Shown here piece by piece: positions 7,119 to 16,116 of a stretch of DNA of 64,000 nt. The stretch is from Mycolicibacterium mageritense (lineage in GTDB: Bacteria; Actinomycetota; Actinomycetes; Mycobacteriales; Mycobacteriaceae). The stretch spans positions 2,666,001 to 2,730,000 of the forward strand of contig NZ_AP022567.1 of assembly GCF_010727475.1 (NCBI RefSeq), written 5' to 3'. The notes below the pieces were generated by a model. That model saw only the letters and a program-made list of their open reading frames with translations, did no database searches and was not told the DNA's origin. A program made the position numbers and the translations under genes. Position 1 is the stretch's first letter. The number at the start of each line of letters is the position of its first letter.

Positions 7119-9443
7119 ATGATCGTCGCCGGCAGCACCAGGGTCACCGATCAGCCATCTCCCGGGCCCCGCCTTTTCGAGGTCGATGGTGATCGACCCG
7201 CTGACGCCGGCGAACCCGCGGTTCTGCTTGCCGCCAAGTCGGCGCCACCGGCGATTCGGGCCCAGGTGATCGAGCGGGCGGAGCTGATCGAGATCCTGTC
7301 CGCGGAACCCTCTCGCAAGCTCACGTTGCTGAGCGCGCCGGCGGGCTGGGGCAAGACGACACTTCTCGCGCAGTGGGTGAGCGAGGCCGACGAGCGGCGT
7401 CGACGCGGCTGGCTGTCCCTGGATGCGTCCGACAACGACCCGGCGCGGTTTTGGGCCTGTGCGATCTCGGCGCTCGGCAAGGCCAGCCCCGGGGTGGCCC
7501 CGCGCGCTCTAGAGCTCATTCGGATGGGCGCGGACACCGGACGGGTGGTCTTGCCCACCCTGCTCGACGAGTTGGCCGGTGTCGATTACCAGATCGCCCT
7601 GGTCCTCGACGACTATCACCTTGTCGAGAACCGGACCGTGCACGAACAAGTGGGGTATGTCGTCGAACGGTTGCCGCCGACCTTCCGCCTGGTCATAGCC
7701 ACCCGCTCGGATCCCGCATTGCCTTTGGCACGGCTCAGGGCGCGCGGTGAGCTGCTGGAACTGCGCGCGGAGGAACTGCGCTTCCACGCCGGCGAAGCCG
7801 CGGACCTGCTCGACGGCGTCCTCGATTTCAAGTTGACCGATGCGCAGGTTCAGCTGTTGTTCCACCGCACGGAGGGGTGGGCGGCCGGGCTGTATCTCGC
7901 CGGGCTGTCGTTGGCCGGTAGGACCGACGCTGCCGAATTCATCCACGATTTCGCGGGCGACAACCGACACATCGTCGATTATTTGATCGCCGAGGTGCTC
8001 GACGGTCAGCCTGCGCACATCCGTACCTTTCTGCTCCGCACCTCGCTGCTGGACCGGTTGAACGGAGCACTGTGCGACGCGGTGTTGCACACGAACGGCT
8101 CGGCGTCGGTGCTCGAGACCATCGAACGCGACAATCTGTTCTTGCTGCCCTTGGATGTCTCGCGGCGGTGGTACCGATATCATCAGCTGTTCGCGGACCT
8201 GCTTCGCACTGAATTACGCTGTAGCGAACCAGATCTGGTTCCGCTGCTACATCAACGGGCCGCGGCGTGGTTTGCCGGCGAGGGCCTGACGGATGAAGCC
8301 ATCCACCATCTGGTGGCCGCCGGGGACATGCAGGGGGCGGCCGAGTTGATCGCGACCAGTTGGGCCGCCGCCTTCAACCTCGGCCGGTTGTCGACCGTCT
8401 CGGGATGGCTGGATGTGCTGCCATCCGAGATCGTGGCACACAACGCCCGGTTGAGCCTGGCGCGTGCGTGGGTCGCTCTGGACTCCGGCCATCTCGACGT
8501 CGCCGGCCGCTGGATCGAAGCTGCGGTGCCTGCGGCGCGCACCGGTGGCTGCGCAGGCATCGACAACATCGGCGAGAAAGTCGTCGTGCTGCGGGCGGTG
8601 CATCGTTTCAGGTCCGGCGACCTGCCTTCGGCCCTTGACACCGCGCGGCGTGCGGTCGGTCTCGACCTCGGCAGCGCGCCGGTGGGCAGGCCGATCGCGT
8701 TCTGTGTCTACGGCGCTGCGCTGTACTTCTCGGGTGACACCTGCGCCGCACAACGCGCTTTCCGGACGGCCGTGTCGCTCGCCGAGAACGCCGGCAACCT
8801 TCTCGCACACCGCTACGCGTTGGGCTACTTGGCGGTCATCTCGGCCCGCCAAGGAGAGCTCATCGTCGCCGAGGAACTGATCCGTCGGGCCACCGGCAGC
8901 AGCAGAGACCTGGCCGACGGGGAACATTTCGTGGACATGATGGTCTCGCTTGCCACGGCAATCATCCTCGACCGGCGCCGCGATGTGGCAGCTGCCGCGG
9001 AAGCTGCCGAGATGGCGGTCGGATTGGCACGTCGCGGCGCAGGAATCCTCGAGGTGGCCAACGCCTTGCTGGCCAGGGCCGAGATTCTCCGCCACCTCGG
9101 CGAAAATCCCGAATGCCAGGCCTGCCGCACCGAGGCGGCCATGCTGCTACGGCAGTGCCGGGATACCGGCATCGTGGCGAAGCCGCTCACCTCGGCCCCG
9201 CGGGCGCTGGGCGCTCGGCCGGGCACCCGCATGCAGGAGAGCCCGGTGGTCGAAGAGCTCACTGCCAAAGAACACGAGGTTCTTCGATTGCTGGCCACCA
9301 AACTGTCGCGGCGGGAGATCGGTGAGCGCCTCTACGTGTCACTGAACACCGTGAAAACTCACCAACGCGCGGTGTACCGCAAGCTGGGTGTCGAGAACCG
9401 CAGCGCGGCGGTCACACGCGCTCGCGAACTCGGCCTGCGCTGA
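7119..9443 (+). CDS. LAL-type (MalT-like) LuxR-family ATPase transcriptional regulator
   Basis: 774 residues. The N-terminal STAND NTPase has Walker A APAGWGKTT (73-81), Walker B-like ALVLDDYH near 158-165 and a sensor ATRSDP. A central TPR-like superhelix carries the ligand-sensing part. The C-terminal LuxR HTH (about 712-774) contains LTAKEHEVLRLLATKLSRRE and ends in SLNTVKTHQRAVYRKLG. Such proteins bind ATP plus an inducer, oligomerise and activate promoters with several paired short boxes. It sits directly upstream of the first of five two-part GGGTGA operators, and I infer that it is their activator. ATG 7119 was chosen for length; no strong ribosome site is visible. Confidence 0.9.
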   Translation: MIVAGSTRVTDQPSPGPRLFEVDGDRPADAGEPAVLLAAKSAPPAIRAQVIERAELIEILSAEPSRKLTLLSAPAGWGKTTLLAQWVSEADERRRRGWLSLDASDNDPARFWACAISALGKASPGVAPRALELIRMGADTGRVVLPTLLDELAGVDYQIALVLDDYHLVENRTVHEQVGYVVERLPPTFRLVIATRSDPALPLARLRARGELLELRAEELRFHAGEAADLLDGVLDFKLTDAQVQLLFHRTEGWAAGLYLAGLSLAGRTDAAEFIHDFAGDNRHIVDYLIAEVLDGQPAHIRTFLLRTSLLDRLNGALCDAVLHTNGSASVLETIERDNLFLLPLDVSRRWYRYHQLFADLLRTELRCSEPDLVPLLHQRAAAWFAGEGLTDEAIHHLVAAGDMQGAAELIATSWAAAFNLGRLSTVSGWLDVLPSEIVAHNARLSLARAWVALDSGHLDVAGRWIEAAVPAARTGGCAGIDNIGEKVVVLRAVHRFRSGDLPSALDTARRAVGLDLGSAPVGRPIAFCVYGAALYFSGDTCAAQRAFRTAVSLAENAGNLLAHRYALGYLAVISARQGELIVAEELIRRATGSSRDLADGEHFVDMMVSLATAIILDRRRDVAAAAEAAEMAVGLARRGAGILEVANALLARAEILRHLGENPECQACRTEAAMLLRQCRDTGIVAKPLTSAPRALGARPGTRMQESPVVEELTAKEHEVLRLLATKLSRREIGERLYVSLNTVKTHQRAVYRKLGVENRSAAVTRARELGLR

Positions 9444-9513
9444 CGCAGCGAACGACTCCGCCGTATCCCGAGCTGTTCCCTAATTCGGTTGTGGACAACA
9501 ACTCTCACCGGGA

Positions 9514-9556
9514 TCACCCGGGTGAGCTGTCGGGCAGGGTGGCGACCGTTCACCCC
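9514..9556. promoter_or_regulatory. Two-part GGGTGA operator A (upstream of RclA-like gene)
   Basis: Perfect 12-bp palindrome TCACCCGGGTGA (9514-9525), 11 nt, then GGGTGG-CGACCGT-TCACCCC (9537-9556). The layout is identical to copies B-E. It ends 45 nt before the ATG at 9601. A further TCACC lies at 9505-9509. A candidate -10 is around TGTACC 9571-9576, which puts the right half at the -35, as expected for an activator. Confidence 0.8.
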
Positions 9557-9600
9557 GACTGGCGGAAGGCTGTACCGATCACCGGGAAGTGAGGGGATAC

Positions 9601-11032
9601 ATGACTGGCCAAGACTTCGACGTCGTCATCCTGGGCGGTGGGGTGGGCGGCGTGGCCGCTGCGCGGAGGTTTGCGTCAGCAGGCCTCGCGGCCGCACTGG
9701 TCGAGGATCGCCTGGTCGGTGGGGAATGCCACTACTTCGGCTGCAACCCGAGCAAGACACTGCTTCGCCCGATCGAGGTGTTCAATCTCGCCAAGGCAGT
9801 TCCCGGTGTGCGAGAAGCCATCTCGGGTGAAGAACTCGACCTTGCCGCCGTCTTCGCGAAGCGCGACTCGATTATCGAGCATCTCTCGGACCGAGACCGG
9901 ACAGCATCACTGGTGCAGGCCGGCGTCGCCGTGTTCCACGGCGTAGGCCGGTTGAGCGGCCCACGGGCGGTGCGCGTGACTCACGCCGACAACACCGAGG
10001 TCGTCCTCAGGGCACGCCACGCGGTCGTCGTGGCGACTGGGACTCGTCCGAACGTGCCTGCAGTACCTGGGCTGGCGCAAGCCCGCGCGTGGAGCAACCG
10101 GGATTTGACGACCATGACGCACGTGCCACGCCGCGCCGTGGTGGTGGGCGGCGGTCCGGTCAGCGTCGAGTTCGCCACCCTCCTCAACGGATTGGGCTCT
10201 GAGGTGACGCTGCTGGTGCGTGGGAACACGCTGCTTCGCGACTGTGAACCCGAAGCCCGCTCTGGTCGAGGAGTCGCTGCGAAACAAGAGCGTCAAGATC
10301 CACTTCGAGACCGAATTGTGCGCGGTGGCCCGGCCCGTGGCGGGCGGCCCCGTCACCGCAACGTTCGGCCGCCAGACCGTCGAGGCGGACGAGATCGTGT
10401 TGGCGGCCGGTCGGCGCGTCAACACCGACGACATCGGATTGGAAACCGTTGGCCTACCGGCCGGCACGTTCATCACGGTAAACGATCGCCTCCAGGCGAC
10501 CGGCATCACCGGCGGATGGCTCTATGCCCTGGGAGATACCACCGGGCGTGCCCGGCTGTCCCATATCTCGACGTACCACGGCCATCTCGTCGCCGACATC
10601 ATCGCAGCGCTCGCCGCCGGGCGAGAACTGTTCGAAGATGAACTGACCGCCCACGATGCCGGCAGCATCGCGCAGGTGATCTTCACCGATCCGCAGGTGG
10701 TCAGGGTCGGGCGCACGGAAAGACAAGCCCGCGCAGAAGGATTCGCGGTGAGAACGCGAAGTGCTGACTACCCGGACGCAGTGACGCATCTGGCCCTCCT
10801 GCGGGACGGCTTCCGAGGTTGGGCGAAGTTGGTCATCGACGCCGCAACCAACACGCTGCTCGGAGCGACCTTCGTCGGGCCTGAATTCTCTGAGCTCGCT
10901 CAAGCAGCCACCCTCGCAGTGGTGGCGAAGCTCCCCACCGGGCTCCTGCGCCATGCCGTCGCGCCGCATCCGACAGTCAACCAGGTCTGGGATCCGCTGC
11001 TCGCCCATGAGACCGAGTTCGCCTACTACTAA
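9601..11032 (+). pseudogene. RclA/mercuric-reductase-like disulfide oxidoreductase, frameshifted
   Basis: Class I pyridine-nucleotide disulfide oxidoreductase of about 476 residues once the frame is restored. The FAD site is VVILGGGVGGVAAA, the redox disulfide is Cys43-x4-Cys48 (CHYFGC), the NAD site is VVVGGGPVSVEFA, and the second FAD motif is LYALGDTT. The frame breaks at CCC 10256-10258: frame 1 reads to EPEA (10257), and frame 2 resumes with ALVEESLRN (10259 on). One surplus C explains it. The C-terminal active-site block reads HPTVNQ rather than HPTxxE. The family includes RclA, which protects against reactive chlorine. It could be a true pseudogene or a sequencing error. Operator A precedes it and a quinone reductase follows 15 nt later. 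Confidence 0.85.
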
Positions 11033-11047
11033 GAGCCGGAGAGGACC

Positions 11048-11983
11048 ATGAGCATGCTCGTTGCGGGAGTTCGCACGCCGGGCGCAAGAGTGGAGTTGTT
11101 CGAGGTGGACGACCCGCGTCCGTTGGCGGCCGACGAGGTTCTCGTCGATGTGCGGAGCGCGGGTGTGGGCAACTGGGACAACATCGTTCGTGCCGGAGAG
11201 TGGGACGTCGGCACGAGGCCGCCGATGGCGCTTGGAGTCGAGGCCGCCGGGATCATCAAGGCCGTCGGACAACACGCGAGCGAATTCAAGGTGGGCGATC
11301 CGGTGCTGTGCCACCCCGTGCCGCTGCGGGACCAGGGCACCTGGGCGCCGCTTCTGATCGCGCCTGTGGCGTCTCTCGCGCACAAGCCACCCGAGGTTCC
11401 GTGGGAGGCCGCGGCGATCTTGCCAGTGCCGGCTTTGACAGCCGAGCAGCTGGTCACCGAGGCGCTGGCGCTTCGCGGTGGAGAAACGTTGCTCGTTCAC
11501 GGTGCAGGCGGGCTCACCGGGGGCCTTGTTGTCCAGTTGGCCGTCCTGCGCGGGGTCGATGTGCTCGCCACCGCCGGTCCTCGCAGCGCCGACCGGATCC
11601 GTGCCTACGGAGCCCGCGAAGTCATCGACTACCGGGATCCGATGTGGCTGCAGCGCGCAAAAACGTTGGCGCAGCGAGATATCGACGCGGCGGCCAACGC
11701 TGTCGTCGGCGGTGCCGCAACGGCGATGACAGCTCTTGCCGATGGTGGCCGGCTGGCGACCATTACCCCCGGCCCGCCATTGCCGACCCGGGGCATCAGC
11801 GTAACCGCGGTATATGTCCGTTCGGACGGCGCTCAACTCGGCCGGCTGGCCGCGCTGCTCGGTGCTCGCAGATTGACCATGCCGGTCCCGTGTGCCTACA
11901 GCTTGGACCAGGCCGCATTCGCTCTCGACCAAGTTGTCGCAGGCCGCCGATCAGGCGGCGTGGCCATCACTCACCCCGGGTGA
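11048..11983 (+). CDS. Zinc-free MDR-family NADPH:quinone oxidoreductase
   Basis: 311 residues. A GroES-like N-terminal half (PRPLAADEVLVDVRSAGVGNWD) and a Rossmann half with the cofactor loop VHGAGGLTGG; the catalytic zinc ligands of alcohol dehydrogenases are absent. This is the quinone reductase/enoyl reductase branch, which reduces quinones or enones with NADPH. The start ATG 11048 has GGAGAGG at 11038-11044. Only 15 nt separate it from the RclA-like gene, so both use promoter A. The second operator copy overlaps its last codons (11971-11983). Confidence 0.87.
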   Translation: MSMLVAGVRTPGARVELFEVDDPRPLAADEVLVDVRSAGVGNWDNIVRAGEWDVGTRPPMALGVEAAGIIKAVGQHASEFKVGDPVLCHPVPLRDQGTWAPLLIAPVASLAHKPPEVPWEAAAILPVPALTAEQLVTEALALRGGETLLVHGAGGLTGGLVVQLAVLRGVDVLATAGPRSADRIRAYGAREVIDYRDPMWLQRAKTLAQRDIDAAANAVVGGAATAMTALADGGRLATITPGPPLPTRGISVTAVYVRSDGAQLGRLAALLGARRLTMPVPCAYSLDQAAFALDQVVAGRRSGGVAITHPG

Positions 11984-12014
11984 ACGAGGTGAGCGGGTGA
12001 TGACGGCTCACCCC
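11971..12014. promoter_or_regulatory. Two-part GGGTGA operator B (upstream of SnoaL-MFS genes)
   Basis: TCACCC-C-GGGTGA (11971-11983, one extra central base), 11 nt, then GGGTGA-TGACGGC-TCACCCC (11995-12014). The right part has perfect 6-bp arms with a 7-nt spacer. It overlaps the end of the upstream CDS and lies 71 nt before TTG 12085. CATAAC at 12029-12034 is a candidate -10. Confidence 0.8.
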
Positions 12015-12084
12015 ATCTGGCGGCAATCTCATAACCGACGAACCGTCTGCGGCGAAAGCCGAATTATAGTGAGGGAGTGGTAAA

Positions 12085-12465
12085 TTGAGCGACACCAAGC
12101 AGTCGGCGGAAGATCTGGCGATCCTCGATCAGCTGAACAAGGACTACGTCCACTCCGATCAGTTCAACGACGTCAAGCGCTTCAGCGAGTTCCTGGCCGA
12201 AGACTTCATCGTGCAGACCCCGGGTGTTACGCGGAACCGGGAAGAGTACCTGGAGTACATCGCCAAGCCGCGTCCGTTCAAAGATCTTGCCGTGCACGAT
12301 GTCAACATCCGCATCCTCAGCGACGTGGCCCTGATCCATGCCCGGGCCACATACACCATGCTCGCGGACGGAATGACCCAAGAGGCGCTCTACACGGACA
12401 CATATCAGAAGCGTGAAGGCACGTGGGTCTGTGTCGCAGCCTGCGCGATCGCTCCAGGCGCTTAG
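12085..12465 (+). CDS. SnoaL/DUF4440-like NTF2-fold protein
   Basis: 126 residues with the NTF2-like alpha+beta cone pattern: an N-terminal helix (ILDQLNKDYVHSDQ), FSEFLAEDFIVQTPG, REEYLEYI, then strands ALIHARATYTM and YTDTYQKREGTWVCVAA. Family members are small isomerases, hydrolases or ligand binders, and activity cannot be read from the sequence. It uses TTG 12085 with GAGGGAG at 12071-12077; no ATG is in range. It is the first gene behind operator B, 33 nt before an MFS exporter, which suggests that the pair handles the same toxic small molecule. Confidence 0.8.
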   Translation: MSDTKQSAEDLAILDQLNKDYVHSDQFNDVKRFSEFLAEDFIVQTPGVTRNREEYLEYIAKPRPFKDLAVHDVNIRILSDVALIHARATYTMLADGMTQEALYTDTYQKREGTWVCVAACAIAPGA

Positions 12466-12498
12466 CCGGGAGTCCTGTCGCACGGCAGGGGTTTGGCG

Positions 12499-13962
12499 GT
12501 GAAAATCCGCAATGCCGCCCCGACCAGCCGCGTAATGGTGGTGGCAGTGATGGTGTCGATGGTCGCGTTCCTCGACAGCACTGTGGTGAACCTTGCGCTG
12601 CCGGCCACCATACGCGACCTCGGCGGGGGAATGGGCCTGCAACAGTGGGTCGTTGACGGCTATCTGCTGGCGCTCGGCGCCATGATCCTGCCCGGTGGGT
12701 CGATCTCCGATCTGCTCGGCCGAGTGCGCGTCATGCGCTTTGGGCTCGTGGCGTTCGGAGTCGGATCGGTGTTGGCCGCGACAGCGCCTTCGCCGGTGGT
12801 CTTGATTGTCGCGCGCGTTGTGCAAGGTCTGGGCGCGGCGTTTCTTGTTCCGGGCTCGCTGGCGATGATCAACGCCGCGTTCGACGGAGCCGGCCGGTCG
12901 GCTGCGATCGGCGCGTGGACCGCCTGGACCAGGATCGCATTCGCGTTCGGCCCGCTGCTCGGCGGGCTCGCCGTGGATCTACTGACCTGGCGGTGGATCT
13001 ATGTCCTCTCGGCGGTCCCGATGGTCGTCGGTTTCGCGCTGACTTTCTGGATGTGCCCGATGCCGGAGCCGGCCGGGCACGCCCACGTTGACCTGGCTGG
13101 TGGGCTGTTGTCCGCGACAGGGCTCGCGGCGACCGTATACGCGCTCATCGAATCCCAGGGACGGGGCTGGGCTGACCCCGTCGTCAGCGCATCCTTCGTC
13201 GTCGGCGTGACGGCCCTGGTCGGTTTCATCGAATGGCAGCGCCGCGCAGCGCATCCGATGCTGCCCCTGCACCTGTTCACGAGCCGGAACTTCGCCGGGG
13301 GCAATCTCGCCACCGCCTTCGTGTATGGAGGACTGGCGTTGGGCACGCTGGTCATTGCGCTGTACCTGCAAGAGGTCATCGGCTCTTCGGCGACATCTGC
13401 GGGATTGGTAACGCTGCCGATCCCCATCCTGTCGTTTCTGTTCGCCCGTCGTGTCGGCGCCGCCGCCACCCGCATCGGACCGCGGATGTTCGTGATCGGC
13501 GGGCCGATAATCGCGGCAATCGGGTTGCTGATGATCCGGCCGGTGGCCGGCGATTTCCACGTTCTCTCACAGGTGATGCCCGGGATGACGTTGTTCGCAA
13601 CGGGTTTGGTCATCACGGTGACACCGTTGACGGCCGTCTGCTTGTCGGCGGTGGATCCGATGCGCGGCGGCATCGCCTCGGCGATCAACAATGCCGCCTC
13701 GAGGCTTGCGGGTTTGATCGCAGTGGCGTGTATGGGCCTGATAGCCGCCGGAACGTTGACCGACGCCAGCTTTCCACGGCTCCTTCAGGCCAGCGCGATG
13801 TTGTTCGTCACCGGTGCGGTGGTATGCGCAGTCACGATCACCCACCCGGAGATCCCGGCCAATTCGGTGCCGTGCGAAATCGCGGCGATGTGCCGGGACC
13901 GCCCCGGCGCGCAACCGGTTCTCGCCGACAGAGATTGGAGACCGCACCATGGAGAGTCCTGA
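12499..13962 (+). CDS. MFS drug exporter, EmrB/QacA (DHA2) type
   Basis: 487 residues, with 14 hydrophobic segments by eye. The DHA2 signature D1 is present at LDSTVVNLALPATIRDLGG, with motif A-like SDLLGRVRVMRFG in loop 2-3 and motif C-like GPLLGGLAVD after it. It would export hydrophobic or cationic compounds by proton antiport at the inner membrane. GTG 12499 is preferred (GGCAGGGG at 12484-12491); TTG 12493 is an alternative. Its stop overlaps the following DUF5709 start by 14 nt. Both are in the transcription unit of operator B. Confidence 0.88.
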   Translation: MKIRNAAPTSRVMVVAVMVSMVAFLDSTVVNLALPATIRDLGGGMGLQQWVVDGYLLALGAMILPGGSISDLLGRVRVMRFGLVAFGVGSVLAATAPSPVVLIVARVVQGLGAAFLVPGSLAMINAAFDGAGRSAAIGAWTAWTRIAFAFGPLLGGLAVDLLTWRWIYVLSAVPMVVGFALTFWMCPMPEPAGHAHVDLAGGLLSATGLAATVYALIESQGRGWADPVVSASFVVGVTALVGFIEWQRRAAHPMLPLHLFTSRNFAGGNLATAFVYGGLALGTLVIALYLQEVIGSSATSAGLVTLPIPILSFLFARRVGAAATRIGPRMFVIGGPIIAAIGLLMIRPVAGDFHVLSQVMPGMTLFATGLVITVTPLTAVCLSAVDPMRGGIASAINNAASRLAGLIAVACMGLIAAGTLTDASFPRLLQASAMLFVTGAVVCAVTITHPEIPANSVPCEIAAMCRDRPGAQPVLADRDWRPHHGES

Positions 13963-14404
13963 ATTCGACGACGTGGCAGCCCATCTGCTCGAACCTGAAG
14001 AAAGCCTGGACTCAGAGCAGACCGGTATCGACCTCGACGAAGGTTATTCACCCCCGGAGAGCCCACAAGAGCTGGGGTACTGGGGGCTGACGGCGTGTGA
14101 AGCGCGCACCCATGAAAGCTTGGCCCGCCGGTTGGCCCATGAGCTCCCTGACGTCACCGACGAGTGGGATGGCGATGGGATAGGTGACAGTCCCGACAGC
14201 GACGGCGAGCCGATCGACGACCAGGTCGGAGTCGCGCGTGCGGGCCGCCTCGTGGCCTTCGGCGTCGACCCCACAGACCCCACCACCGATTACCGTGCCC
14301 ACGACGTCGGGATCGACGGCGGTGGTGCGTCGGCCGAGGAGGCCGCCATGCACGTCATCGCGGACGAGGACACCATCGCGGGCGAACGATGGCGGTTGCA
14401 GTGA
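13949..14404 (+). CDS. DUF5709 acidic protein
   Basis: 151 residues, strongly acidic (rich in Asp/Glu), no membrane segment. It carries the DUF5709 signature: LDEGYSPPESP, then WGLTACEARTHESLARRLAHELPDV and a C-terminal EEAAMHVI. The family is actinobacterial, often stress induced, with no known activity. ATG 13949 has GGAG at 13937-13940 and overlaps the MFS gene by 14 nt, pointing to translational coupling. Operator C follows 14 nt after the stop. Confidence 0.8.
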   Translation: MESPEFDDVAAHLLEPEESLDSEQTGIDLDEGYSPPESPQELGYWGLTACEARTHESLARRLAHELPDVTDEWDGDGIGDSPDSDGEPIDDQVGVARAGRLVAFGVDPTDPTTDYRAHDVGIDGGGASAEEAAMHVIADEDTIAGERWRLQ

Positions 14405-14417
14405 TCTGGCCGTCCCC

Positions 14418-14460
14418 TCACCCGGGTGGTTGACGCTGCGGGGTGACGACGGCTCACCCC
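14418..14460. promoter_or_regulatory. Two-part GGGTGA operator C (upstream of second SDR)
   Basis: TCACCCGGGTGG (14418-14429), 11 nt, then GGGTGA-CGACGGC-TCACCCC (14441-14460). With the preceding G at 14440 the right part has perfect 7-bp arms around a 7-nt spacer, the most symmetric copy of the set. The start GTG 14533 lies 72 nt downstream; TTCAAC 14475-14480 is a possible -10. Confidence 0.82.
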
Positions 14461-14532
14461 GTAGTGGGACAGGCTTCAACCCTGTTCGGCACAGCACGAC
14501 AGATGAAGAAACTCGGCAAAGGGGAACAGGCA

Positions 14533-15309
14533 GTGGGCACAGAGTTCGACGGCAAGAAGATCGTTGTGGTCGGCGGCAGTGCCGGCATGGGACGCCAAGT
14601 CGCACTGGACGTCATCGATGGTGGCGGCAGTGCGGTGATCATCGGCCGTTCGGAACAGCGGGTCGATGACACCGTGGCCGAGCTCACCGCTCGGAGCGGC
14701 CGGGCCTGGGGCATCGTTGCCGAGCTGACCGACCGGTCCGCGGTGACCGACGTCCAGGGCGCGCTGTCCGAGTACCACGCCGATGCAACACTGATGGTCA
14801 ACGCAGCGGGATTCTTCATCCCAAAACCGTTCTTGCACTACGACACCCAGTCCTACGATTCGTATCTCGATCTGAACTACGCACTGTTCTTCCTCACCCA
14901 GACCGTGGTTGCCGGGATTGCATCCGGAGGCACGGGAGGCTCGATCGTCAACATCGGTTCCATGTGGGCCCACCAGGCCATCGGCGCGACACCTTCGTCG
15001 GCCTACTCCATGCAGAAGGCCGGGCTACATGCCCTCACCCACAATCTGGCCATCGAACTGGCGGGGCATCAGATCCGCGTCAATGCCGTCGCGCCGGCGG
15101 TCGTCAAAACGCCGCTCTACGAAGGCTTCATCCCCAAGGACGAGATCGATGCCACGCTGAGCACGTTCGCGCCCCTGCACCCGCTGGGCCGCGTCGGTAC
15201 ACCGGTCGACATCGCTGACGCAGTCACGTTTCTGCTCTCCGAACGAGCGAGCTGGATCACCGGCGCCATCCTCAACGTTGACGGCGGAATCATGGCAGGC
15301 CGCAACTAG
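14533..15309 (+). CDS. SDR-family oxidoreductase (intact paralogue)
   Basis: 258-residue classical SDR. Cofactor loop GGSAGMG, the NAAG-type motif (VNAAGFF), Ser143, Tyr158-S-M-Q-Lys162, and the C-terminal ASWITGAILNVDGG. It is highly similar along its whole length to the SDR at 1755-2525 but has the catalytic Tyr that the other lacks. GTG 14533 is preferred over ATG 14503 because AAAGGGGA at 14518-14525 is well placed and the N terminus then matches the paralogue. It is the only gene between operators C and D. Confidence 0.9.
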   Translation: MGTEFDGKKIVVVGGSAGMGRQVALDVIDGGGSAVIIGRSEQRVDDTVAELTARSGRAWGIVAELTDRSAVTDVQGALSEYHADATLMVNAAGFFIPKPFLHYDTQSYDSYLDLNYALFFLTQTVVAGIASGGTGGSIVNIGSMWAHQAIGATPSSAYSMQKAGLHALTHNLAIELAGHQIRVNAVAPAVVKTPLYEGFIPKDEIDATLSTFAPLHPLGRVGTPVDIADAVTFLLSERASWITGAILNVDGGIMAGRN

Positions 15310-15456
15310 CCCCGCCGCGCAACAACATTGGCACGCAATGATTGGACACCACCGCATGTCGGAATCCGAACGGAAAATGCTGGCAGTGGCGTACGCACCG
15401 GTTGTCGTGTTCGCCACCGTGCTGACCGTCGCACGGATCTTGGCCGAATGCCGTCC

Positions 15457-15498
15457 TCACCCGGGTGAAAATCGCGGGTGGATGAGGACAATTCACCC
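15457..15498. promoter_or_regulatory. Two-part GGGTGA operator D (upstream of DUF417 gene)
   Basis: Perfect TCACCCGGGTGA (15457-15468), 11 nt, then GGATGA-GGACAAT-TCACCC (15480-15498). One substitution is present in the right part; spacing equals that of the other four copies. It lies in the 254-nt gap between the SDR and the DUF417 gene, 65 nt before ATG 15564. The rest of that gap shows no convincing gene. Confidence 0.8.
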
Positions 15499-15563
15499 TT
15501 TCGCCACGAACACTGGTTGCTCGTCAGGGCACAGCGGCTCACTGAGATACGAACGGAGACGGC

Positions 15564-16085
15564 ATGTCACAGGATCTGGTCGCAGGCATGAAGGATGACC
15601 TGAGGAACGCCCGAAGTACCGCTGCCGCGGCGCTGGTAGCCCGCTATGCCCTGGTCATCGTCATCGCGTGGTTCGGCGCCATGAAGTTCACCTACTACGA
15701 ATCCCACGGCATCTCACCACTCGTTGCCAACAGCCCATTCATGAGTTGGATCTATCAGCTCATCTCCATCAGCACGTTCGGCCGTATCCTCGGAGTCGTC
15801 GAGCTGGTGACAGCAGCGCTGATCGCCGTCAAGCCGTGGTTCCCCAGGGTAGCTGTGGTCGGAGGCGCACTCGCATCGCTGTTCTTCTTGAACACCCTGA
15901 GCTTCATGGTCACCACGCCCGGCGTCGGTGAAGCATCGGCCGGCGGATTTCCGGTGCTGTCCGCCAACGGACAGTTTTTGATGAAGGACATCGCGCTGTT
16001 CGGCCTGTCGGTATGGCTGCTCGCCGACGCGATCGACGCAACCCGCAGCCGAGCAACAGAAACCGCGTCGAATCACCTTGATTAG
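15564..16085 (+). CDS. DUF417 / YkgB (RclC-like) inner-membrane protein
   Basis: 173 residues with four membrane segments (about 25-42, 62-85, 95-115, 135-155). The family block KFTYYESHGISPLVANSPF followed by SWIY is clear. In E. coli this family includes RclC, encoded with the flavoprotein RclA and needed for reactive-chlorine resistance. The RclA-like gene at 9601 is therefore a meaningful companion. ATG 15564 has GGAG at 15555-15558. It is followed after 31 nt by an MDR reductase in the same unit behind operator D. Confidence 0.87.
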   Translation: MSQDLVAGMKDDLRNARSTAAAALVARYALVIVIAWFGAMKFTYYESHGISPLVANSPFMSWIYQLISISTFGRILGVVELVTAALIAVKPWFPRVAVVGGALASLFFLNTLSFMVTTPGVGEASAGGFPVLSANGQFLMKDIALFGLSVWLLADAIDATRSRATETASNHLD

Positions 16086-16116
16086 CAACATGGCCCCCGT
16101 TGGGAAAGGATCTGCA

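Noticed and set aside
10454..11932. Open frame of 492 codons on the minus strand across the RclA-like and quinone reductase genes.
   Set aside because: It is antisense to two genes with clear domain motifs; its translation is rich in Arg/Gly/His/Gln with no recognisable domain, as expected for a GC-rich shadow frame.
15338..15480. Possible short hydrophobic peptide starting at ATG 15338 or 15356 between the SDR and DUF417 genes.
   Set aside because: It would run through operator D, has no ribosome site and no recognisable family; the operator explains the conservation there.
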